DNA from: Apostichopus japonicus
Taxonomy: Eukaryota; Echinodermata; Holothuroidea; Aspidochirotida; Stichopodidae
DNA length: 64,000 nucleotides
NCBI RefSeq assembly: GCF_037975245.1
Contig: NC_092579.1
Span: forward strand, 10,407,678 to 10,471,677
Direction: 5' to 3'
Shown: piece after piece, positions 37,395 to 50,448 of the stretch
Layout: each line of letters begins with the position of its first letter
Numbering within the stretch: position 1 is the stretch's first letter
Translations under genes and position numbers: made by a program
Notes under the pieces: generated by a model
The model's database searches: none
What the model saw: only the letters and a program-made list of their open reading frames with translations
What the model was told of the DNA's origin: nothing

Positions 37395-38954
37395 GTGAGG
37401 AAATTCAACAAGAGCTTTGCCACTGAAAACTCCTGTAATTCCTTTTGTTACAAGTCTCATTATAGTGCTGAATGCTTGACCTTCCTTTTGGAAACTGTTT
37501 GGCTGTATAATATCTGTTGATGGAATTGAACCACCTGCTGAATGAATTCTGCATCACCAGAACAGATCATAATTATAATGGCCTAACAAGTTCCAAAAAG
37601 AAAGAAATCAATTGGTACAGTATATGTTTCTAGCACCTGGAATTTTAAACTTAAGTCCAACTTTGGAGTTGAATGTCAAAAATCAAACCGTTCCTCAATG
37701 CAATTGTCACACATATGGAATGGAACTTTGGAGAACCATCAGCAGGGGGATGGAATGCATGAATATGATGAATCAGTCATGGATGCGGAGTAAATCTCCA
37801 CTATTTGGAATATAATTTGCATTACACAGATGGCAGATTCTGACTCTGAGAAGACTTCATCAGTAATAATCTTGTGCAACCTGTAAAATTTTTTTTTTTG
37901 CAGACAATGTTATTAATGGCCAATCACAAATTTGCAACGAATATAATAACATGTAGGCCTATTGAAGTTCAATGAGTTTACACAGTTGGAGACCAATGCA
38001 TTTCAACATCTCAATCAGACCATTGTTTGTCTTCAAATCTACTATATTTCTGAAATATCATGGGAAATAGGAATAATTAATATCCTCTTGTTTGATTGAA
38101 CAAACATATCCTAGACCTACCTGCCTGGAAGATCCACACGAATCTTCAACACTTCCCTCATCATGAGTTTCGTTTTCAGATAATTAGGTTCAGGTGCCTT
38201 AAGAGCTGTAAACGTTAGTATTAAGTGTTAGGCCTTTGCCTATTTAATTATTAGGGCCTAGCCTAGAATGAAATAAAATTCTCGAATAAAAAATAGTAAC
38301 TTTTGTTGGTCTATATGATATATTCTTGCTCTGGAAATTCCAGAGAAAAAGAGCTTTGTATGAAGACGCTGAAAAATTTTTAAGAGAAGAGAGACTCCCA
38401 CTTACTGTTACAATATCTCTATACATGTAATGTATTGAGATAAAAATAGGAACTGAAGGCTTCAATTTGGTTGTTCAACGTAATGTGGCTATTACTAACG
38501 TAATTCCTTGTGCACCACTGAAAACGGGGTCGGCATAAGTTTACACATGGGCGTAGACATGTTGTTTATCCAGGAAATGCCTGCGATTGGCTGAAACCCT
38601 AAATCTTTTCTGAGATCTATTTTGATTGGTGCTAAGATTCTGTGTGACGTCATAGTTGAAATATTATATCGTATTACATTGTGAACGTTTGAACTTGAAG
38701 GGTTGCCCAATTCAAATATCATGAAACATTCGGGGAACCCCCAGTTCATACTGAACGTCCACGTCCAAGCATAACCTAATATCGTACGTCGAGTATGAAT
38801 GAAGGATAGTGTGGTGCTTTTTCCAAGGTTTGTGCTTTTCTTTTTGAAAATGTTCGTTAAAAATAAGGCCTAATGTAGCGTGTTATTTTGGATGTTTTTT
38901 TTCCATAACCGTACGTGTAAGAGTATGTACATGACCTAGTAGTAGGTTTCAGTT
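37395..38954. other. Intergenic, nothing recognised
   Basis: ORFs under 85 codons. A CRE-like TGACGTCA occurs at about 38645, but no gene start can be tied to it. Confidence 0.4.
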
Positions 38955-39277
38955 GTTCTGTAGAAGCTCAGAGCATAGCAAACAGCATCCAAAGCCAATG
39001 GATGTATACTAAGGCCTGCACTACAGTTAGCTTATCGACGATTGTGTCAATTTAGGAGTATGAAAGAAGTTGACATGGCAGACATTTTGTGGTCAAATTC
39101 TGCTCAATTGTACGTTGCATAAGCACAGAACCCTAAATATTTTGAGATCATAACATTTCTGAGGAACTACACATATATATGAAAAACACATACAGTTGAG
39201 TGATTTGGATTTTTCCTTGATAGACATCGTTGATCAAATCCTTAAGTGCGTCAATTATGAGCACACCATGCTACCGT
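38955..39277 (+). repeat. Fragment of the 16133-18635 TIR element
   Basis: It corresponds to the reverse complement of about 17344-17646, with scattered mismatches and a few indels. It includes the segment coding for IYEKHIQLSD and ending near GCGTCAATTATGAGC. No TIRs are present, so it is an internal fragment. The gypsy LTR begins about 30 bp downstream. Confidence 0.8.
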
Positions 39278-39308
39278 TAAAAACCCCTCTCCGGTATCAC
39301 AACGTGGA

Positions 39309-39695
39309 TGTTGGTACGCAGCGCAGCACTGCTAGTAACAATGCGTGGGCAATCTTGTTTTAAACACCTCAAGACTAGGCCAAGGATTGCAAATTCCAGT
39401 CTTTTATAGTCCTAGGATAGAAACTATACTGAAATACTTTGAACCATAGATGAAATGTTCAGGAAAATCCTGGTAGCAGTTACTATATCGGAATTCATGT
39501 TGCAACACTACTGGTTGTGGGATAATTGCAATACCGCAAAATGCTAGAAACTAATAATCATATGCCCAGGCCAAACATAACTATTAACAGTTAGTGAAGT
39601 AAATTCCTCCAATATCCTGGATTAAACCGATGAAGCACGCACACTGTAAGTGACCTTCAGGGTGCATATATGGGTATAACTGCTACGACACTACA
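39309..39695 (-). mobile_element. Putative Ty3/gypsy 3' LTR with polypurine tract
   Basis: On the minus strand a polypurine tract AAGAAAGGGGGAGGA (39710-39696) is directly followed by TGTAGTGTCGTAGCAG. This is the usual arrangement at the start of a gypsy 3' LTR. A matching end TACCAACA lies near 39309, giving an LTR of about 387 bp with TG..CA ends. The gypsy integrase-tail frame lies upstream on the same strand (40506-40201). No second LTR was found, so the far end is an estimate and the element is truncated. Confidence 0.6.
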
Positions 39696-40200
39696 TCCTC
39701 CCCCTTTCTTAAAGGCATTGAAGACTCGCCCCAAACCGCATGCCGCGCTCTGAGAGAGTTCACTTTCCGTTGCTTGCAATGACGTTTTCCTCTTGTCGCT
39801 ACAAAATGCAGACAGTAATGAAACGTGATACCTTGTTATCTTTTATCTAGACCTGAGATGTCCACACTGCTATGTACACTGCGTTGTGGGTATTGACCAT
39901 AGCTGTATGTATTGACTGTACACTAGTGTCTAATTACTGACGGTAGCAAGCTGTGTGTGTATTTTCTGGGATCGATGGTGGTGTCTAACACTTCTGTTAC
40001 ACCTCATTCAAAACTCGGTCAGATTACCGGCATTAGACGTTTCTTTGTGAGCGAGTCTTCACACTCTTTAAATCAACATGTAAAAGATTCGAAAACATGA
40101 AAAGCTTTGAAACATGTTGGATTTGGGAATATATTTACATTAAAATCTCACAGAGATTTAATTACTCTATGCTTAAATACTGACACTGAAGTACACAATA

Positions 40201-40506
40201 TCAAGTAAGAACATAATCTTTCAAATTACGTTGGCATTCGTCTGCTTCGAGACGGTCTACAAGTACAGGATTTTCAGTAAAGTCAGACATAGTTTCTTCA
40301 ACTTGATAGTCATGTACCACTTCCTGATCATTTACACTTTCAGCCTTGTGATATTTCTTAACATAAGTACTATTTCGTCTATACAAAGTACCCTCTTGTG
40401 ATTCAACAGTGCAGCTGTTTCCATTCTTTTCTACCAAAGTGAATGGTTTGTTGCTGAAAGGTGTGCTTAATTTGTTTTCGCATACAGTGTTATAGCTAGA
40501 GACTTT
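40201..40506 (-). pseudogene. Ty3/gypsy polyprotein remnant (integrase C-terminal tail)
   Basis: An open minus frame of about 102 codons contains ENKLSTPFSNKPF, then LVEKNGNSCTVES, EGTLYRRNSTYVKKY and an acidic tail. The spacing K.STPF..KP...VEKNGNS.TV....G..Y.RN.T.VKKY matches the post-catalytic C-terminal region of animal Ty3/gypsy integrase, which helps seat the retroviral-like DNA during integration. The frame starts right after a stop, and nothing upstream of 40510 looks like the catalytic core, so this is a 5'-truncated copy. The polypurine tract and LTR lie about 490 bp downstream on the same strand. Confidence 0.75.
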
Positions 40507-40610
40507 TTAGTCGTGGGTGCGACTTCACTGACTTGGACAAGCGACAAGCCATTCTAGCGAACAGAGCTCTGCGATTAGCGGCTGGGGTCAACATGATCAG
40601 GAACATGATG

Positions 40611-40664
40611 AACAACAAAACTTGTAGTATAATCAGACTGACTGTACTTACAAGTTTTGTTGTT
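40611..40664. repeat. 16-bp perfect inverted repeat
   Basis: AACAACAAAACTTGTA (40611-40626) and TACAAGTTTTGTTGTT (40649-40664) with a 22-bp loop. No T-run or gene end is tied to it. Confidence 0.9.
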
Positions 40665-42757
40665 AATTACATATGGTCAGTGTATTGAGCATTAGGGAAG
40701 CCTCGCAAAACTAACTGCCATGTCCGGGCCGGCGAAAATCTCGCAACGCTAGCTCATTATGCATGCGCATATTGGTCCTAGATGGTTGAATGCACTCCAG
40801 CTGATAGCCAGCTGGAGTAATGAGCACAGCGTCATGACATCACAAGGCTGCCTATTGTTCACAAACAATTAGCAAACTTGGCCAAGTGATCGGATTAACT
40901 TTAGTGGTTTCAACAGTCAATAGAGCTGTAGTTTATGTTGCAAATTGCCTTATACACTAAAATCCACCACTACCTAATGTCCGAGATTAAATACTATATA
41001 TAATTCTTGCAAATCTTCCACGTTATCAAACCCAATTTCTTAGTCACTCATCAACGATTGTGACAATCTGCTACTCAAAAGTTCGATACAAGCAGCACAT
41101 AAGTATAGCCTTTACCTGCGCCTGTACATTGTTAGCCGTGTTCAACGAGTGGTACGTAACTTCAATTGAAAAAGTGAATTAGCCATTTGCATTAAAAATA
41201 TGCCCCCAAGAACTTTGGAAAACCCATGTTGAGTCGTTGACATACCAAAAGTCAAGCAATACAAATAAGCTACACACACATATGCTAACTTCAAAGCCCA
41301 CAGACCGTAATGTTAATATCTGCATAACAGTAGTACAGCCCTCTAAACCGCGGATAATTTTAGTGCCAGCCTACTGCGACACATGTTCAGTGAATAAACA
41401 TATGGTTACGCTTGATTTCCCCCCTTGACTTAGTGTGTTGTTAGGCTGCCATGTGGTAAGAGATATACAGTAAGTGACAATTCGGTGAAAATTTTATGCA
41501 AGCTTATATGCGATACAGTTTCAGTTAATTTCTCCACATCGTATTGTATTGTATGAAGCAGAGAACCTTTGAGCTGCTCAGTGTATACTGTAGCTCAGCC
41601 CGGGTATGATCATGAGACATGTTCTCGACAAACATTTCTAGAAACGTAATTTGTAACACCCTTCCAAGAAAACATGACCAATTGCTCTTCACCCCCAATC
41701 CAGTGATACATGATATTGAAAAGGGATGTCTACAATCTAGCTGGCTAAAGAAATAGTACAGATTCGCTGGAGTGCGAAAATTGCCCTACAGTCAACCAAT
41801 TTTTTTCACCTAGCTAGGGAGTTTAGGTCCTGTTCTTCACAACTAGGATTATGCTAGTAAAGCCTTCCTGTATGTGAGGCTCTGGTTCACGTTAATGTGC
41901 ACGTGTACAAGAAGTTAGATTGTGATTTGGTTTCAGTTTTGTAGATTTTTAAATCTATGTTGTTATCATATGCGGTTTACCCGTCAATAAAATAATTAAC
42001 GATGACATTACAGAAAAGAATGACGTTGTGAAATATGATGTTAATGTACAGTATATTTTTGCGTCGTTGTTATACTATTTTACGTAGCTGCTGTATACAT
42101 GTCGTTATTGCACATAAGTATAACATCATTACATAAAATCACGTTGTCGTCATTTGAATTTATATGGTCATCATTGTAATAAACGTACATTGTTGTTTGA
42201 TTTTGCCCTTTTTGCGTTCCATAGAGGCAATCCTGGTACAGCAAGGCCATGTTAGGCTGACAAATTTAGTATTCCTCTCTGTTGCATCCTTTGGGAAGCG
42301 GAAGAAACTCACTCCTCTGATGTGGTTTTATGGCTTTCCTGAAAACACAATTACAGTACATACTATTGTAATCACTCGAAAATCAAGAAATTAGAATAAA
42401 TAGTTGCTCTGTTCACAGATGTTTACTTCCAATTACTGAAATTACTCAATAGCATTGTTAACGTGATGCTCTCCCAGTGTCGTCGCACTTTGCACAAAAA
42501 CGTGTTATCAGAAAGGAATTTTCCTGAAATGATTTTGATGGAGAGAGCCTAAAAGCGTCTTGACCATCTTGAAAAAATGCCACTGAAGCATTTATTGTCA
42601 ATGTTCGCAATTCTTCCTATGTTTTTTTGTAAGGATTACACATGGATCTTTATATAATATGTCTCTAGGGTGTCAAGTTTGTCAACCTTTTGCTATTTCT
42701 TCTCTTAGGTACCAAGGTAAAGAAATTACACCGACAGGATTACTCCATGCATTAATT
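40665..42757. other. Region upstream of the Ig gene, nothing firm
   Basis: Contains a small hairpin ACTCCAGCTG/CAGCTGGAGT at 40794-40818. A pyrimidine tract followed by TTAG (about 42699-42708) could be an acceptor for an exon holding the start codon, so the promoter and a 5' untranslated exon may lie further upstream. No ORF with a family motif. Confidence 0.4.
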
Positions 42758-42836
42758 ATGGCATCAACTGAAATGAAAATGAAGTATATATATATTATTC
42801 TGTATATTCATTGGTTGCTGTTTAGCTTGCTACCAG
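42758..42836 (+). CDS. Exon 1 (signal peptide) of an immunoglobulin-superfamily membrane protein
   Basis: The frame from ATG 42758 reads MASTEMKMKY and then a hydrophobic run, IYIILYIHWLLFSLLP, ending at the donor CTACCAG|GTGAGT. That is a typical signal peptide; ATG 42773 or 42779 would give a shorter one. The exon ends in phase 1, the phase that starts the Ig exon at 55844, and joining them gives LLP-V-VEAKN with no frame break. The joined model runs signal peptide (1-26), V-type Ig (27-128), second Ig (129-239), stalk and membrane segment (240-282): a type I surface receptor or adhesion protein. The link across a 13-kb intron rests on phase and logic only. This exon could instead belong to another secreted protein, or an extra exon could lie between. 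Confidence 0.55.
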
Positions 42837-44650
42837 GTGAGTCAGGCTCTTTAACTATATTATGTGACAGAATGCATACGGTACTCACAAATTAACAAAT
42901 TACATTTTCCTTTTGTGTGGGTGTGTGTTGATGTACTTGTTTTGTATTTTGAATGAGGACATGAATAAAGGAATTCAAAGTCCTCAGACATCATACAAAA
43001 GAAATCCCCACGTCCTCAGACGAATTTTGTTGTTCAGATGTATTGTTAAGGTTAGGGTACATGGATTGGAACAATTGGAAAAACAGTGGGGTCCTCAATC
43101 GGTTCAGTCTGAATGTAAAACACACCTGTGTGTGTGTGCGTGCGTGAACGGCGCCTATCGGGGATAATCGTTAGGATACACACCCGTCAACCGGGGATAC
43201 TCCGCGAAACGGGGATATCCCCGATTTTAGATTCAATGGGGTGTCAATTACATGCTCAGAGGTTGTTAGTGAGTTCTGAGCATGTTCCCCACTATCCAGG
43301 TTTTAAACGCAAATAGGTGTAAAAAGTGTGTAAGGCTCGCATGGATTTTTTTCCATACACCGGTGTAAGCCTGTTTCACAACATCTGAATGGCGCGCCCC
43401 ATTTCCTGCACACTCCGCAGAACGTGTGTATACCGGCGAGTACGACGAAACACATAAAGATATCGATCAACCAAATACAAGTGAGTTTTCGTTCAAATTT
43501 AAAAGAAGGAGACGACTTTATTGTTAGAAATCAGCCGACTGGCATATCAAAATTAAAAAAGTAGACAAAGTAGCAAACTAACAACTTAAATAAAGGTAAA
43601 GTAGTTGCAGCAATTTAGCATGGACGATAACGTTAAGCTATAGTACGGGCCTAGGCCTAGCTTTAATTTGAACGGTGCGGTACATCATAGAGTGCCTTCT
43701 TAAGTTAGGCTACAATCAGACCTAGAAGGGTTTTCAGGTAGAAATTTAATAAATTTATTTACACAAGTCATGGTTATTGTTAATGTTAGATGTAGGAATT
43801 GGTCAGTGTATCATTTTACATGTATCACTGGCGTATCAACGGGTTGTTTTATTTACTGCCAGTGCTATGGAATTGTGGACAACCAACGTTACCATCACCT
43901 CCACACATTGACGATTGTGTTACTAGGCCAACTAGTACTAGTACTACATGGCTTATGATAACCTATACACTAACTAGTACATGTTATGTAATGCACTGCG
44001 TTTGTGCAGGTGTACATGTAGCCTAACGTTTGGGTCCAATCCTCAGCCTATGCTTAATTAACACTTAAGATTTTTGTAGGACAATTAATGGAAATTATGG
44101 AGCATTAATTAGTCCTTGAATAGCCTTACACTCCACCTCTAGTCATAGCCCTTGTCCTGCTAATCCTGATTTTCCAAGAACACATTCAAAATAGCCTATG
44201 CTGTAAATGTGCAAATACACATAATACAACATTTTTTACCAATAAATGATGAGTAGGGGCTAGCCTAATTGACATATGACTTTTGTAAAATAAAAAGGTG
44301 TTGTATTTGACTTAAGAAAAAATGATTGTAACACTCAGTATGTACTCCATCATCCATGTTTGCACAAACTTGTTGAACAAGAATATAAACATCAGCGCAA
44401 AGAATTAGAGAGTAATTTTCTGGATTTTGTTAATTCATATGGTTATTAAGACAGAGCGATTTGCCCCTACTCGTCATTTCATGGTAGTCCTAGGAAGAGC
44501 AAAATCTCAATTTGCACAAAGTTTGAATGTTTCATAAAGGGCTTTGCACAAAAAAATTATATTAATTCAATGGTTTTACATATTTCTGAAACTTCCTAGT
44601 ATTGTAATTAATTTAAATACAGTCTCTTTCTCAAAATAATCTAAACTTAT
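42837..44650. other. Intron 1 of the Ig gene, first part
   Basis: TG-rich stretches near 42915 and 43125. No repeats or genes recognised; ORFs under 85 codons. Confidence 0.4.
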
Positions 44651-44665
44651 TCCTTTTGATGACAG

Positions 44666-47600
44666 ACACAACAATGAGGCCAAAAAGAGATGATTGAACC
44701 ATGAGGAAGTGGCCAAAAAATTCATCAATCTGAAAAAAGATAGGCAGGGTTTTACTGTGAAAGAAATACCCCCAAAAGGTAAGTTGAAATTCTAAGAATA
44801 GCTACTGTTGTTTTAATTGAAATACATATTAGTTGGTAATTGGATAGTAACCCTTACCCAACATGAATAACTAATAAGTATTCGCTAAGTATTCGCTAAG
44901 TATTGGAATAGCTATATAGTTGGTATTTCAAAAATTTAAGCATTCAGACTTAAGAATAACTAATCGAATACTTAAAATAACTATTCCAATAGGTATTTGA
45001 ATACTTCTTTCCTTCGAATGCTTACAGAATGCTAAATATAGCTATTCCAATAAGTATTCGAACACCTATTTCATTGAATGCCTATTCGAACACTTATTTC
45101 CTTTTGTAAGATGGTCAGCTCTTACATAAAGTTTTGTTTTGTACCATAGTTTTACTTGTTTATTAGGTGCATTGTGCAGTGCTCACTGAACAGAGGGGCT
45201 ATACATTTGTACAGTATATTTGTATGTTGTCTTGTGGATTAAAACCTCTACACTTCTACCTCTTCTAGGTTGCTAGGCAACTATCTTGTTCTTTCTGGAA
45301 ATTAGCTCTCACAGGAAATGGGGTCTGTGTGTGTATATTTTAGTAACAAAGGGAGTTTTGTGAGGGGTATAAGGAGTTAGGCAGTTGGCTATAAGTATCT
45401 GAGCAAGGCAGTTGCAAAAGAAGAGAAAGATAGTTTAATGGCTGGATAGTTTGCTTTAAACCTTAATTTACATAGTTCAAGTTACTGTAGTCCTTATCAT
45501 TTTATGGAAGTTGTGATATTCAACTGACAGTCTGGGACACTATTTTATTATAAAGGATATTATTTACAATAAAGTATATTCCGCGACACCATTTCTTATA
45601 AAGGACATTATTTTACAACAGAGGATATTGACATTATTTTACTGAAGGATACCCTGCGACACCATTGCTTATAAATTGAAGGATTAATACTTGTTGGGAT
45701 CGGACATTCATAATACCATTTATTGTGTTCAACTATTTCTGATGTTGTGGAATATCTGATGTAGTGGAAGATATGATGTCGTAGAATACTTGATGTCACC
45801 AGCAGGCCAACTCACCAGAACAGACTTTTAAATTAAGTGTATTTACTTTAACATTTGGGTGTGACCTCACGACTGTAAGTTATTTTATTTAATTCTTTGA
45901 CTGGGCCCAGATCAGCTGAATATTGTTTGTTATTCATAATTATAATTTCTTTTGATCCAATCCAGTTGAGTTTTCCAGTTTTGATGTATCTGCTCTGTGT
46001 TTGGTCTTCCCACCAAACCCAGAGTTCTCTGATCAAGAACAAACATTTATTTTCAGTGACTAACACCTTACACTTTGAACAGCGCAAAAATAATTGAAAT
46101 ATACCGCGGAGGATTTTAAAGCTGAAGCGTTTCCAAAATTTCATGGATCATATTCATAAGACCTACTGTTTTAGTATTCTGTGCTTAATACTCCATTTCA
46201 AATAGATATTTATTCCTTGTGAATGTTATTCAACTTTTAATAGCAGATTTAATCAAGAAGCTAGGACAACAAGCTGGCCAAATTCCTAACTCTTCTTACT
46301 TGGAACTAATTAGCATACAAGTATTCAATAAGTATTCATGTAAGTATTCAGAAACCTGTTAAGCCTTCATAACATAACTAATTAGCATACAAGTATTCGA
46401 ATACTAGCGAATAAGTATTCGAATACTAGCGAATAAGTATTCGAATAACTATAAGTATTCGTCAGAGCCAAATTATTTAAATGAGCGAATACTTATATGT
46501 AAATGAGCTAATTATTCAAATAGCTATTCCAAAAGCTACTCGAATACCTATTCGAAGAGCTATTCGAATACCTATTCGAATACCTACCAGGTACTCGAAT
46601 ACTTAACTCATTTTAATAATTCGGCTCTGACGAAGGCTTATAGTTATTCGTATTAGTATTCGAATACTTATTTTGTACTGTGTGTTATATGGTAGATTTT
46701 CTGAATACTAAGGAAATCTTTGAATACTTATCGAATACTTATCGAATATATTCGTGTTAGGTAAGGGAAAGTGGGGATACACACTGTTGTAAAACCAATA
46801 GACTGGGGATATCTACAATAACATCCAATATGACAGTTAAGAGTAATTAACGTTAACAACTGCTACTGTAGTGTCATGTAGCTCTTTCACTTTACTTTTA
46901 CCTGAAAAGTATCATTTCCCTGTAGGACATCTCATGCTGCTTTGTAGGAATTTGCAAGCAGTGTGCTACAGCAAATGGTGTGGTTTGGAAAGAAATGACA
47001 GTTGGCATGAGCACACTAAAGGCTGTGTATTGGCTGAAGTGATAGAATTAGTCTTAGCAGACTGTGTAGCGCAATTAGTGTGTCAGTTTTTAAATTCAAA
47101 TAAAATGGCCAACTTGTTTCCCACTTATCAATCAATCCTTTGCCAAATTCTGCTCATAGTAGTCTTTGCCTCAATCTAGTAGTTGAAGAGTAACCTGTCT
47201 CCACCCCAATTCAATCTTTGGAGCATGGTAGTCCGTCTAACTTCATTCACAAGTGGCTGTGATGCGATATCTTTCACACAGGTTGTGAGGTATGCAGGTC
47301 CTTGTTCAACCACTGAGTTATGCCCTAACCTTTCTCAATGCTAGCCATCAAAAGTCTTGATCCTTGATCATACTTGATGATGAATTTCTTTTCTTATGAA
47401 CAGGAGGTGCACCAGAAGGAGACTATGAGCAAAAGGTTTCTGATCAAGATGACTCTATTGATCATCCTGTTGATGGCAGTGATATCAAGAAAGGATTCTC
47501 TCTGAATAATGATCAACAAACAGGTATAGAAATTCACTTGGTTCAATATCTATTGAGTTCTAGTTTAAAGTTATAAAAGAAGAGTAAGCTTAAATTGCCA

Positions 47601-48270
47601 AATAAATTGAATGCTTCTTCTTACTTTGTGGTCCAGATTATGCCAGTTCAGTCACTTCATAACTTTCTAGATTACCAGTTGGCATTAGATCTAGAAAGTG
47701 GAGCTTTGAAGAGCAAATTGGAACAGTATGCCTATGGTAGTTGGGAGGATAACCAACCTTCATTGCTTTGATTTACATCAGTACTCCTTAGTAGTAATGC
47801 TCTTTAAAGCACAATACTTAACAAGCTGTGATGATTGATTGAAAATGTGAAAGTGCTCATATTGCTTTTAAATATTGTCTCTCATTGTAATTGCTGGAAA
47901 TGAAAATTGTTTACATGAAAATTATGTGTGTGGGCACTATAGTTATTATCTCAGCACATAACATGAAAGGAGATATTGTCACAGTAGCTGACCACTAGAA
48001 GTGCAGCTTTAAAAAATTTCTGTGTCTTGATCTATACCATCTCTTTCAGTTGTTTTTAGAGCCAAGTCCCAAAATCAACAGAAGAAAACAATGGACTACC
48101 CATGAGCGAGCAGCAGTCCATCGGCACTTAGGACAATACTTTGCAGCATGAAAGTTGCCTGGAAAGTTATCAATAGTGAACTGCAAGAGTCCGGAACCCT
48201 ACCTTCCTAACAGACAATGGACTAATATTAAAGATTAAATCAGAAACAAAATATGTTCTATTGCAAGAAA
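44666..48270 (+). pseudogene. Decayed spliced gene with a Myb/SANT-like motif
   Basis: Three exon-like pieces join in phase 1. 44666-44778 contains LNHEEVAKKFINLKKD and GFTVKEIPPK before AAAG|GTAAGT. 47404-47523 is an acidic 120-bp exon with GAPEGDYEQK and SDQDDSIDHPVDGSD before ACAG|GTATAG. From 48060 the frame gives RRKQWTTHERAAVHRHLGQY, then KLPGK, EPYLPNRQWTNIKD and IRNKI. The W(S/T)..E..AV.RHL...PGK...EP.L.NR.W..IK pattern recurs in multi-copy uncharacterised animal proteins I recall, and looks Myb/SANT-like. In-frame stops after KKR, after QYFAA and after NIKD show it is broken. A TIR element fills its first intron. It lies inside intron 1 of the Ig gene on the same strand, so the 120-bp exon could belong to either. 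Confidence 0.55.
44851..46767. mobile_element. 1.9-kb TIR element with GAATACTTA-type subterminal arrays
   Basis: The left end CCCTTACCCAACATGAATA is mirrored at the right end by TATTCGTGTTAGGTAAGGG, with a few mismatches. Inside both ends are many copies, in both directions, of AAGTATTCG/CGAATACTT words (about 44875-45110 and 46315-46750). A clear target duplication was not found. The interior has a 98-codon minus ORF (45848-46144) without motif and a set of diverged short repeats with GGA.ATTATTTTA (about 45540-45660). No transposase recognised. Confidence 0.7.
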
Positions 48271-48925
48271 GGGACAGACAAGCTTTGTACAAATGTAAGG
48301 AGTTCATATGCAGATCTATACATTTCAGACTGTAACCTGTAAGAAGTTATTATCAGGGTCCAGGGAATTTGACTGCATTTAAGAAGTGAGTTTTGGACAC
48401 TAGGTCACTGAAATACGCTTAAAAGGGGTATTCATCATTTTGAAGTCATTGTTACTGAAGAATTAATTACCTTTTAAAACTTTACGCACTGACCACTCCC
48501 ATGTATGGTTAGTCACTGAATTTCACTGGTAGTTGAATAAACCTGAGGCTCCTTTGTTTGTCACTTATGTCACACTTTCAAGTGTTTTTGTTTTTGTTAT
48601 ACATAACTTCATGCATTCGTCTTTTGGGTTTACTGAAAGTTGCTGTTTTGTTATATGCTCATTTTGTGGTTTAAGTTAAATAAAGTGGGTCAAACTCAGA
48701 AAATAATCTTGTCCTTGTGCATGTCTTGACTCAATGTGGAAGCAATAATATGTGAGGTAATGTTTAGATGATCACTTGCAAAGCCAGAGTATTATGCTAT
48801 ATTGTTCAATTTGTTAATGAAAATTCAATTATGTTAGATTTATCTCTTTGGTAATTTACAGATGATATAATAAAAGACTCCCATGCTTTGCAACATGCAC
48901 TGGTAAACAGATACTTGAGTTTTGT
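48271..48925. other. Intron 1 of the Ig gene, middle part
   Basis: No gene or repeat recognised. AATAAA at about 48680 could be a poly(A) signal of the decayed gene. Confidence 0.35.
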
Positions 48926-48929
48926 GGAA

Positions 48930-50412
48930 TTGTACATCCAGGATTTTCTAACCCGGGGGGCGCGAATTACTATCTAAGCGGAGCGCCACCATCGGTTGGC
49001 GCGCAGCGTACAGGAAAATTTCTGGTTTTGATACCCTCTAGATCACTGGAAATGGCACTTCTCGGGCTTAAAAATGACAAACCAGATGTACACTTTTGCC
49101 TGAGAACCAAGTATTTTCCAATAGTTTTTTTTTCCCATCCATAAACTTTTTGAAGATTTTCACAACATGTTCGACCTCATCGCATGTCCTGTGGATCATT
49201 GCTTTTGTAGGTGATTCTACTGTACGTCGCGGCCCACAATACCCGACAGCCCCACTTTTTAAGGTTTTCAGCCCATTATTTGTTCCAAATTTGAAAATTC
49301 ACATTTCTCGTGAATAAATTCACTTGAAAACATACCCATAATGTTGCAGAAATGTCATCTGTGGACAACCAATATAGAAAAACCTCCTTCAACCCCTAAC
49401 AGACCGGTCAAATTTGATGTATGTTGGTCAGGAAATTTTCGAAAATAATTTATTGGTGTACAAATATTAAACCCTCTTATGACGGCTATTATAAAACTTG
49501 GTTGAAGGAAAAAATACCAGATATTTCCAAAACCGAACACTACACATATAGGCGTAGGAGGCGGGGGGGGGGGGGAAGAAAGACAAATAAATTGCAATGA
49601 TGTAGTTAAAGGAAATGAATCTCCTTGATAATTAAATAAAGTTCTAAACTTGGCAGACTAATTCGCCATTGCTAATGTAAAAGAGAATTTGACATAATTT
49701 GACTTTCATGCTTTTACTACATCTACACAAGACATTTCGTTGTTTGTTTACATTTGCATCCCGCGGTATACTGGGCACCTTTCACTGACCGTACTGTACA
49801 CGATGGCATGCGATGTAATAACGGATGCTTGCTTATATGATATTGACTTTAACATGTTGAACGCGCGCGGAGCGCTTAAAAAAATTAGGTTATATTTTTC
49901 GGGCAAGTCGTTACAGCCCCCCAAATCAAATTGGGTTCCTATGACTACACACATCGACAGTTTTGAGGCTGTTTATCCTGGAACGCCATTTTCATGCTCA
50001 CTGATATGTCATCTGCGGTTTGCTTGACAAATTCGAACAGGCGCGAAGTGTACAAGAAAATTTTGGCCGAAACTGCCTCCCAGATCGCTGGAAATGGCAC
50101 TTCCCAGGACCATGGGTTGGCGCGAAGCGTACAAGTAAATTTTGGCCGAAAATGCCTCCCAGATCGCTGGAAATGACACTTCACATGCCTTGTGAGTTGA
50201 ATCTAAGCATTTTCTATTTTGAAATTACTAGTGATATCGTAAAAAAATATATACTCGGGGGGGGGGGGGCGTTCGCTCCCTTCCCGAAATGCGTTATGTT
50301 CCCCGACGACTCGGTCGAGTTCAAGTTCGAGACCAGCCACAGCCACAGGTTTCATAGCACATTTTGTTGAAGGCGTCCATACACACACAAACGCGTTATG
50401 ATAGACAATATA

Positions 50413-50448
<36 letters not shown>

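Noticed and set aside
40611-40664. Transcription terminator
   Set aside because: A perfect 16-bp inverted repeat, but intrinsic terminators are not expected in this eukaryotic context and no gene ends there.
46871-47179. 102-codon plus-strand ORF
   Set aside because: No family motif and no splice or start context; it sits in an intron of a decayed gene and is likely chance.
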